NCBI GenBank assembly: GCA_028718445.1
Contig: JAQULY010000005.1
Location: forward strand, 1 to 33,553
Direction: 5' to 3'
Length of the DNA stretch: 33,553 bases
Source of the DNA: Kiritimatiellia bacterium
GTDB lineage: Bacteria; Verrucomicrobiota; Kiritimatiellia; RFP12; JAAYLN01
A program made the position numbers and the translations under genes. Below, one piece after another: positions 27,693 to 33,553 of this stretch. The notes below the pieces were generated by a model that saw only the letters and a program-made list of their open reading frames with translations, was not told where the DNA came from and did no database searches. Numbering within the stretch: position 1 is the stretch's first letter; each line of letters opens with the position of its first letter.

Positions 27693-27790
27693 CGCGCATG
27701 CTGGTGCCGTTGGATATGCTGGTTGTCACACAGGCCAGCGAAGGCGCCGAGCTGCATTGTCACCGATACGGTTTGTGGTGAAGATCAGAG
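27681..27790 (+). pseudogene. Decayed 3' remnant of a GntR/LacI-type regulator
   Basis: The DNA starting TTGATCAAG (27681) aligns with codons of the regulator at 24963-26075 near 25855. The remnant peptide VVTQASEGAELH matches VITQASEGVELH. After the codons for ELH about 100 bases of the parent are missing, and the remnant resumes, in another frame, with PIRFVVKIR, matching PIRFVGKIR at the parent's end. The piece therefore has a deletion and a frame change and cannot encode a regulator. It sits between the LamG gene and the solenoid gene, in the same position relative to the solenoid gene as the intact regulator holds relative to the LamG gene. Confidence 0.85.
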
Positions 27791-27821
27791 AAGAAAAACA
27801 CTCCAGCGTTGAGGAATGAAC

Positions 27822-29399
27822 ATGAAGCGAAGACTCGGACTTGGAATCACTCTGCTGGTGGCGCTGGGAATGGCCGTGGCGCGGGCCGCGGAATACACGG
27901 GCATCACGACCAATTACAGTCTGTATTCGCTGTCCGACCAGACGGACACGTGGACGAGATGCGAACTGACGGTCGCGAACTTGTACGTCGCGTCCAACGC
28001 GAATAGCACGGCTGCATTCCGGCTCATTTCGACCACGAACAACATCAACGGCACGCATTACATCGGGTTCGCCGGTCCCGGCAAGTATTGCGCCGAAAGC
28101 GGTAGCCTGCTCAGGATTGGGGCGGGTGTGGAAGTGCGGCGCGGCGAGTTGCGGATGACCGACTCGACCGGGGTAGTCGCCAGCGGCAAGAGCGTTCTTC
28201 TGGATCTGGCGAAATCGGGCACGACGGGCGACCTGCACTTGATGCGCTCGCGGCTCGAGCAAGCTTCCGGCGGCGCACTGGATATCCAGGCGGGCTATGC
28301 CTCGCAAGGAGGGAAACAAGGCCGGTTGTTCGCCACGGATTCCACGCTCATCGCCAGGAATCTCACATGCGGTTATAGCGACCCCAATATAAACTACCCG
28401 GAAGGCTTCTTCGTGTTCGACCATTCAATTGCGGCACTGGCCTACTGCCGTCTCGGAGGAACCACCGGCGTTGGCAACAATCGCGGATTCCTTATGCTCA
28501 CAAACGGGAGCGAAATGGCCGTTTCTGGCAACCTGGAGGTGGGTTTCGGCAGCGGGGATGCCTATGAGTGCAAACTCATCGCATCCGGTTCGCGTCTGAC
28601 AGTGGGAGGGAACACGACAATCGCCGAAAGAGGAATATACGGCCGGGGGCGGGTGACGTTCAAGGACGGCGCGACGGGGCTATTTTCAGGCAACGTGACA
28701 GTGGGTGTGAGCGTCAGAAGCGGAGTTCCATCCCGCGGCTATCTCGATGTGCTTTCTGCCAGCCGCATGGATATCACCAACACCTCCGGCAACGCCACCC
28801 TGACCGTTGGAGTCTGGGGGCCAGCACCCGGTCAGGGGGGCAGCGACACGCCGGTTCCCGGCGGCTATGGGCGGTTGACCATCGACGGCGGAAGCACCTG
28901 CCGGGTCGACAACCTGGTGGCCACGAACAACCTGCTGTACCAAGGGGCGCCGTGCAGCGCGATTACGTTCAGCAACGGCCTTCTGAGCGTGAAAAGCGGG
29001 GCGATTGCCAACGATCGGACCACGACCATCGGCGATGGAATTGATCCTGCGAAACTTGACCTGTGGGGGCGGCAGCCCTTCAACGTCACCAGCAACTTGG
29101 TTTTCTCCGACAACGCGACGCTGTCCTTAGAGATCGGCGGGCCGATCACGAACGACTGCAACTACCTCGACGTGCATGGGGTGCTGACCTTCGACGCAGG
29201 TTCGGCGCTGGTGGTGAGCCTGGTCAACGGGTACAAGCCGTGCGCGGCGGATGACATCACGGTGGCGCTGGCCGATACACTCGCGACACTGCCCGGCACG
29301 CTTACATCGCGGTGGGTCGCCAGGATCGTGGACGAGGGGGGCCGCAAGGCGTTGAAGATCAACCTGCCTCCCGCCGGCGTCGTCATCATGCTACGCTAG
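27822..29399 (+). CDS. Exported beta-solenoid passenger-type protein with C-terminal tail GVVIMLR
   Basis: A 525-residue protein. The ATG at 27822 is chosen over 27816 because GAGGA (27811-27815) then has a six-base spacing. A signal peptide follows (MKRR, hydrophobic 5-21, cleavage near ARAA/E, about 23). The body is a run of Gly-, Ser- and Thr-rich repeats such as GSEMAVSGNLEVGFGSG, LTVGGNTTIAERG and VTFKDGATGLFSGNVTVGV, expected to make a beta-helix. The C-terminal 100 residues (LEIGGPITNDCNYLDVHGVL, then DAGSALVVSL) resemble the closing part of PVC autotransporter-like proteins, and the end is GVVIMLR. No membrane barrel is visible. Its stop lies five bases from the stop of the convergent foreign-looking gene. 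Function is unknown; surface display or secretion is likely. Confidence 0.8.
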   Translation: MKRRLGLGITLLVALGMAVARAAEYTGITTNYSLYSLSDQTDTWTRCELTVANLYVASNANSTAAFRLISTTNNINGTHYIGFAGPGKYCAESGSLLRIGAGVEVRRGELRMTDSTGVVASGKSVLLDLAKSGTTGDLHLMRSRLEQASGGALDIQAGYASQGGKQGRLFATDSTLIARNLTCGYSDPNINYPEGFFVFDHSIAALAYCRLGGTTGVGNNRGFLMLTNGSEMAVSGNLEVGFGSGDAYECKLIASGSRLTVGGNTTIAERGIYGRGRVTFKDGATGLFSGNVTVGVSVRSGVPSRGYLDVLSASRMDITNTSGNATLTVGVWGPAPGQGGSDTPVPGGYGRLTIDGGSTCRVDNLVATNNLLYQGAPCSAITFSNGLLSVKSGAIANDRTTTIGDGIDPAKLDLWGRQPFNVTSNLVFSDNATLSLEIGGPITNDCNYLDVHGVLTFDAGSALVVSLVNGYKPCAADDITVALADTLATLPGTLTSRWVARIVDEGGRKALKINLPPAGVVIMLR

Positions 29400-29404
29400 T
29401 TTCT

Positions 29405-32371
29405 TCAATGCGATTCCACCAGGAATATGTATCCTTGTTTTGCAGTAAAGGGAATGTTGGCGCCACGTTCAAAAAACACTTCCTGCTGATATTCCTCAAT
29501 ATGCGGTGCATGCAGTCTATAGTGCTCCGGCAGCCCGAGTGCCTTTGTGTCGAGAGTCAATTCTGTTTTTGTGTCAGCCGGATACCATGAAGCCACGGCA
29601 ATAATACTGTGCTCGCTGCCGAGATAGACAGTTGCTTTGATTTCATTGTTTTGACAGACCGCCGGACAGTCCTTGTTCCACCAGCCAAGCATTTGCATAT
29701 CTTTCAGCCGATATTGATCCCAGAACTGCCAGATCGGAACCGGATTTCCGCCCTGCTGCCAGCCAAGTCGAGGGGTCATGCCGAATACCATTCCGCGCCA
29801 CCGGTTGCCTCCTCGCTGAAGCATGTCTCCCATCAATCCAAAGGGGATACCACTAATTTCGGTCAGCCAGTAATCATAGCTCCGGTTGTCGTAATCATAG
29901 CCTTCACCCATCCAAAGGCTGTCCACGGAGGGCATCAACTCCAGATAAGAGCTGATGGGACTGGAAAGGCCATATCTAGGTTCATAATTGTTGCCGGAGT
30001 GAAAATCGATAAGACAACCGGGTTTGGCAAGATCCATGACTTTGCGTACTCGCTTCATTATCTGACGGTCATAACCCACGCCATCCAGATAAATGCCGTC
30101 GAAGCCGAGTTCCTTAATCAGGTAGGAAAGCCCTTCCAGATAATGGTTGTGCCAACGGGATATGCCGGCTAAAGCAATGGAGGCATCGTAGTCTTTGTCG
30201 GCAAGAATCTGCTGCCACGCCGGAACAAAACCCTCCAGCAGATGCTCACAAAGCCAGGGAGCACCTGTCACTTTTGACGCCTTATCCTCCAAGAAATGAT
30301 CTGCCAGCTGAAATCCGGGACCATTTCTCAAAACTTCGTCCCCAAGTGTTCTGAGCGCCCACAGTTCCGCGGCATGTGTGCTAAGCTCTCGTACGGTGTA
30401 GTACAGCTTATATTTTAGTCCCATTTCATGGGCTTTTTGGGTTTGTTCCTTCAAAGCCCCTGGAATCAGAAACGGATAGTTGATATATGCGTTGAGCTTG
30501 CCGCCCTGATGCAGATTCACGACAGAGGCGCCGCCCGATTTTGCCTCATCGAGTGAAGGACAGGGATCCTTCCAAGTGTCCACATGATGATAGCGGTCTG
30601 TGAAGTGCTGTTGATAGGCAATCGGCTTAAGCGGGGTAATCAGCAGTGAAAAGCGCAAGGTTTCGGCAACTCCCTTGTGAAAGGAATAGGTGCCGGTTTT
30701 GCCCTGGAAGATAACACCGCTATCCTTCTCTTCCAGAGCAATTTCGCCATTGCCGTCATTATTCCAAAGCTTTGGGAGTCCTGTCTTTGCATAGGAATAA
30801 ATTTCCCAGACATCTTCTGTATGCTTGATTTTGATCTGAGCGCCGGCATGGGGAGCGCCTAACCAGCAGGTGTTATTGGCACGGCTTTTATCCCACCGAT
30901 AGAACCACTTGGCAGGGCGGAAGCCACCGGATCTTCCCAGACCTACCATATACTCGGAAGCTTCACGGGAATAGGGAACGCAAAGAGAAAGTGAACCGGA
31001 GAAATCCTTTTTCGGAGTCAGAGAGATAATGGTATCGAGATGCCCGTCATATTCCATTACCGTTCTGATTTCTGCATCTAAATAGTTGTTGCAGCATGAG
31101 CCAGAAACAAGAACACTGCCGGAACCTTTTCTTTCTATCAAAGCATCCGCGCACTTCCATGTGATATTCCGGCTGTTGACATCCAGCCTAAGCTCTACCG
31201 GAGCACACAAAACGTCTGTAAACTGATCCCCGACGCCGCAACAGTCCCTGGTAAAATAGCTGCGGATATTCTGGGGAAGCCCTCCCTTGGCAAAGGTTAC
31301 GCTACGGCCGAGACAGGAAACAGTGCTGCCTGAAATGTCCACATCGCTGTAGCCCGCCGCGACACCGTCATCCATGCCAATGCCGGAATTCAGCCAGAAG
31401 AGACGCGACAGGCGCCACAAATCATCGCAGCCCTTGTTAGGCAGCTGTTCGGGAACAATATCCAACCGGAGGGACACTCTGTCACTGCCTTCAGCAGTCT
31501 CGACTAAAACAGTAAGCTCCAGCCGTTCACCTTTGACTTGTTCCAAATCAATGCCGCACCACAAAGGGAATATTTCTCCCGGATTTACTTCCGGCTCGTG
31601 CCGGAGTTTGTTGCCAAAGCAGTCAGTACCCTCCAACGTAAAGCAGGTACAGGAGTCTGTTAGCTCCGCTCCGGTTTTGTCAAAAAAGCGAAGACTTAAC
31701 TTCGTCAGTTTTTCGGCGGCGCAGAGCACAGTCTGAAACACATAATATTCATTGGAATAAGCAGTGTCAGAAAGCTCATTCAGTCTGTCCCGATCCTTCC
31801 ATATTGCGGGAAGTTCGTTAAACATACGGACGGGACGCCGTCTGTCCTCTATTACCGCAACAAAAGGTTTCTTAGCATGTTCTGCATAGAAGATAGAGGA
31901 CTCCGATGCAGTCATCGGCACTTCCATGGGATAAAAGCTCTCAAATTCATTTCGGGATTCGATTTTGAGCAATTTCGCTTTCGCCGGAGTCTTCGGCATA
32001 TTTCTTAGCCAATGCTCGGAGGGTGTCATCTGATCGGGGCGGAAATACCGTACCACTGGGGAAGCCCAAGAAGGACCCTCGATAGAAAAAGGCATGTAAT
32101 AGATTGCATACCGTCCCTCGCATGGCGCACGGAACACGATTTCACCGGCTTCACGTGTTGCTTTCAGTATATGTACATCAGTGATCTCCTCTCCGGTACC
32201 CATAGAGACTGCTTTGATACCGATAAGTTCAGGGGATAGATCACGTCTGCGCCATGGAACGGAGACGGACACATAGTCATGTTTACCCGATTCAACTACA
32301 ATTCGGTGATTTCCATAGCCGGAATTGGGTTCCCAGCTTTCCGAGGCTATTTCAAAAGTTGTTTCGATCAT
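29405..32371 (-). CDS. Putative glycoside hydrolase of foreign composition (DUF6067/GH123-like)
   Basis: A 988-residue protein. The ATG at 32371 has AAGGAG upstream at a good distance; an upstream in-frame ATG at 32458 has none. Base use is visibly richer in A and T than every neighbour, with many TTT, AAA and ATT codons, suggesting transfer, perhaps from a Clostridia-like donor. No signal peptide. The first 600 residues look beta-rich. A barrel-like region follows with GLKYKLYYTVRELS, then LGFDGIYLDGVGYDR (Asp near 762-766), then PGCLIDFHSGNNY, then GIPFGLMGDM. The shape resembles the protein at 7070-10549 and former DUF6067 proteins, but similarity is at pattern level only. Probably an intracellular glycan-degrading enzyme of unknown specificity. 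Confidence 0.65.
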   Translation of the reverse strand: MIETTFEIASESWEPNSGYGNHRIVVESGKHDYVSVSVPWRRRDLSPELIGIKAVSMGTGEEITDVHILKATREAGEIVFRAPCEGRYAIYYMPFSIEGPSWASPVVRYFRPDQMTPSEHWLRNMPKTPAKAKLLKIESRNEFESFYPMEVPMTASESSIFYAEHAKKPFVAVIEDRRRPVRMFNELPAIWKDRDRLNELSDTAYSNEYYVFQTVLCAAEKLTKLSLRFFDKTGAELTDSCTCFTLEGTDCFGNKLRHEPEVNPGEIFPLWCGIDLEQVKGERLELTVLVETAEGSDRVSLRLDIVPEQLPNKGCDDLWRLSRLFWLNSGIGMDDGVAAGYSDVDISGSTVSCLGRSVTFAKGGLPQNIRSYFTRDCCGVGDQFTDVLCAPVELRLDVNSRNITWKCADALIERKGSGSVLVSGSCCNNYLDAEIRTVMEYDGHLDTIISLTPKKDFSGSLSLCVPYSREASEYMVGLGRSGGFRPAKWFYRWDKSRANNTCWLGAPHAGAQIKIKHTEDVWEIYSYAKTGLPKLWNNDGNGEIALEEKDSGVIFQGKTGTYSFHKGVAETLRFSLLITPLKPIAYQQHFTDRYHHVDTWKDPCPSLDEAKSGGASVVNLHQGGKLNAYINYPFLIPGALKEQTQKAHEMGLKYKLYYTVRELSTHAAELWALRTLGDEVLRNGPGFQLADHFLEDKASKVTGAPWLCEHLLEGFVPAWQQILADKDYDASIALAGISRWHNHYLEGLSYLIKELGFDGIYLDGVGYDRQIMKRVRKVMDLAKPGCLIDFHSGNNYEPRYGLSSPISSYLELMPSVDSLWMGEGYDYDNRSYDYWLTEISGIPFGLMGDMLQRGGNRWRGMVFGMTPRLGWQQGGNPVPIWQFWDQYRLKDMQMLGWWNKDCPAVCQNNEIKATVYLGSEHSIIAVASWYPADTKTELTLDTKALGLPEHYRLHAPHIEEYQQEVFFERGANIPFTAKQGYIFLVESH

Positions 32372-32853
32372 AGGATGCTCCTTAATTGAGATTGTCAAGG
32401 ATGGTACCGTTACTACTGAGATGAAATCGTTTTTCGGGCAGCGCGGGCAGTGACCCACTTGGAACGATCTACTGGAGCGCTTTCATGGGGAGACGGTAGC
32501 CGCAGCGAGGGGGAGTCGTCAAGATGCAGGCGCTCCCCCTAAACTGCGAGAGTTGCAGCTTTCTCTGCCGCCCACCCATGCGCTTGCCCTTGTGCTTGCG
32601 GCTCGGCAGAGCCTCGCCCTTCATGACGTTCGTTCACTCGCGCATGGATAACACTGGTGGAGTGCGAGCGTCCTCGCGAGCCGTCTCCGCGCAATCAACG
32701 TGCATGGTTTGGTGGCACCAGTGCGCAACTCTCGCAGTCTAGGGGCTCCGGGGCCTCGCGCTCGTCGGACAACATCTTTGTCATGCTGAAGGTGAAGTGG
32801 GCGATGCGGGAGGGGGAAGAGGATCATCACGGTCAGGAGCGCGGAAAATGTTC
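32372..32853. other. Intergenic stretch with structured inverted-repeat element
   Basis: This gap of about 480 bases separates the foreign-looking hydrolase from the second regulator copy. A GGGGGAG/CTCCCCC stem (32509-32515 with 32533-32539) and the multi-stem element at 32536-32745 (next entry) are the only structures I see. Short open frames inside follow the repeats and look non-coding. From about 32845 the sequence becomes homologous to the upstream region of the first regulator. Confidence 0.5.
32536..32745. repeat. About 210-base element with 21-base terminal inverted repeats and inner hairpins
   Basis: The ends (32536-32556 and 32725-32745) are inverted repeats of 21 bases with one mismatch; the core of the left arm is ACTGCGAGAGTTGC. 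Inside are two further perfect eight-base inverted repeats: CCATGCGC/GCGCATGG (32576-32583 with 32640-32647) and CACTGGTG/CACCAGTG (32652-32659 with 32716-32723). Within them are smaller hairpins GGCTC-ggca-GAGCC (32600-32613) and GCGAG-cgtc-CTCGC (32664-32677). Nested in this way, they predict a closing stem with two side arms. It could be a MITE-like mobile element, a repeat family, or a structured RNA; no target-site duplication is obvious. Confidence 0.7.
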
Positions 32854-32898
32854 TTGACCAGTCATATGTTACGTATTATTTTTCGATGCGTAACGGAG
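32854..32898 (+). promoter_or_regulatory. Promoter, operator and ribosome site of the second GntR/LacI-type regulator
   Basis: TTGACC (32854-32859) and TATTTT (32877-32882) have a 17-base spacer. GTTACG (32868-32873) and CGTAAC (32889-32894) form a perfect six-base inverted repeat with a 15-base spacer, and the imperfect palindrome ATATGTTACGTAT is identical to the first copy. GGAG (32895-32898) is seven bases before the proposed ATT. Similarity to the first copy extends from about 32845, whereas the DNA further upstream is unrelated. Confidence 0.6.
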
Positions 32899-32905
32899 AA
32901 GAATA

Positions 32906-33553
32906 ATTAATCTGGATTTTGACATCAAACCGGCCGAGCCGGCCGACGTGCAACTGGGACGGTTTCTGCGCCGCCAGATCACAACCGGAACGCTGGCGCC
33001 GGAAACACGGTTGCCTCCGACCCGCGAGCTGGCTCGGCGCTGGCGTGTGAACAACGAGACCATCGGCCGCGCCCTCGCGCCACTGACGGCCGAAGGACTG
33101 CTGGTCCGCGCCCCGAAGCGCGGCACGTTCGTCCGGGCCGCCACGGACAAGGCGCTCATCGGCGTGCTCTTTGGCGTGGATCTGACGGTCGAGAACGCCT
33201 ATTTCTACCGCGCCATGCTCAATGCCTTCCGCGCCGAGTTGGACAGCCGGGACAGCCTCTGCCGGACGTTTGACGCGCTGTTTCCCGGGCGCGACCGGGA
33301 TGGACTGCGCACGCAGGCGCACCGCAACCTGAAGGACGACCTGAGCCACTACAGGTTCACTGGAATGATCGAGTTCTCCGTAGGTCACGAGGTCTTGCCC
33401 GGCTGGCCGCGTGACGCCACACCGAAGCAGTATTCGCGCGGCAGGGGTGAGAAAGAAAATCAAGGATCTGAGAAAGGCAGGGAGGACGTGCGTTCGCGGG
33501 AGCCTTATGGATCGCGGATTTCAAGAGAGACTGGGGCGCTGGGCACGGTGCGC
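32906..33553 (+). CDS. Second GntR/LacI-type regulator copy (partial; 3' part diverges or is interrupted)
   Basis: The frame is open from the proposed ATT at 32906 to the window edge. The first 76 residues are nearly identical to the regulator at 24963 (GntR winged helix with VNNETIGRALAPLTAEGLLV), and the start of the sensor domain is clearly homologous (LIGVLFG, then FYRAML, then RFTGMIEF). As in the first copy, an in-frame TAA (32891) leaves no ATG, GTG or TTG near the expected start; a GTG at codon 15 exists but has no ribosome site, and the other copy has GTA there. After about 33395-33405 similarity to the first copy stops and the translation becomes charged and repetitive (RGRGEKENQGSEKGRED), suggesting an insertion or breakage. 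Whether it is intact cannot be decided in this window. Confidence 0.7.
   Translation, partial: MNLDFDIKPAEPADVQLGRFLRRQITTGTLAPETRLPPTRELARRWRVNNETIGRALAPLTAEGLLVRAPKRGTFVRAATDKALIGVLFGVDLTVENAYFYRAMLNAFRAELDSRDSLCRTFDALFPGRDRDGLRTQAHRNLKDDLSHYRFTGMIEFSVGHEVLPGWPRDATPKQYSRGRGEKENQGSEKGREDVRSREPYGSRISRETGALGTVR

Noticed and set aside
32524-32742. 72-codon open frame inside the structured repeat element
   Set aside because: It coincides with the inverted repeats and hairpins, has no ribosome site and reads like translated non-coding DNA.
1-33553. CRISPR array, tRNA, rRNA or integrase
   Set aside because: No regularly spaced repeats, no cloverleaf or rRNA signatures, and no recombinase motifs were found on reading both strands.

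Overview
The window is GC-rich bacterial DNA that looks like an accessory carbohydrate-foraging region from the PVC group, most probably Kiritimatiellota or Lentisphaerota. The grounds are a mix of large unusual glycoside hydrolases, LamG and beta-solenoid exported proteins, AraC and GntR/LacI-type local regulators, and no SusC/D or TonB genes. The taxonomic call is an inference from gene content. No rRNA, tRNA, CRISPR array or intact transposase was found.

Layout. 1-179 is the tail of an exported protein paralogous to the one at 18864-20348. 180-889 has no convincing gene. An AraC-type regulator (890-2011, minus) diverges from a long plus-strand cluster (2210-16657): a two-module LamG protein, a GH20/GH67-like hydrolase with a CBM9-like end, a giant exported GH123-like protein with a CBM9-like start, a barrel hydrolase of uncertain family, a LamG lipoprotein-sized protein, a WbsX/GH99-like protein and a GH42 beta-galactosidase. 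Four of the joins are ATGA overlaps or near-abutting, so the cluster reads as an operon. A second AraC regulator (16780-17709, minus) diverges from a GH29-like fucosidase and a beta-solenoid exported protein. A minus-strand pair follows: an internally deleted M15/VanX-like peptidase and a 1265-residue GH106-like enzyme.

From 24900 on the region is modular. A GntR/LacI-type regulator precedes a LamG protein. A decayed 3' fragment of the same regulator family precedes a beta-solenoid protein. A second regulator copy starts at about 32906 and loses similarity to the first after about 33395. Both regulator copies share a promoter, an inverted-repeat operator, and a 5' end with no ATG, GTG or TTG in the expected place. 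ATT is the best-placed start. Between the modules lie an AT-richer hydrolase gene on the minus strand that looks foreign, and a roughly 210-base highly structured inverted-repeat element.

Five exported proteins (ends at 179, 3988, 20348, 27692 and 29399) finish in a similar short hydrophobic tail such as GTVIAIR or GVVIMLR. Together with repeated pairing of a regulator with a tail-bearing exported protein, this is the best candidate here for something undescribed. The likely overall job is sensing and degradation of galactose-, fucose- and rhamnose-containing glycans, with tail-bearing LamG and solenoid proteins exported or displayed at the cell surface.
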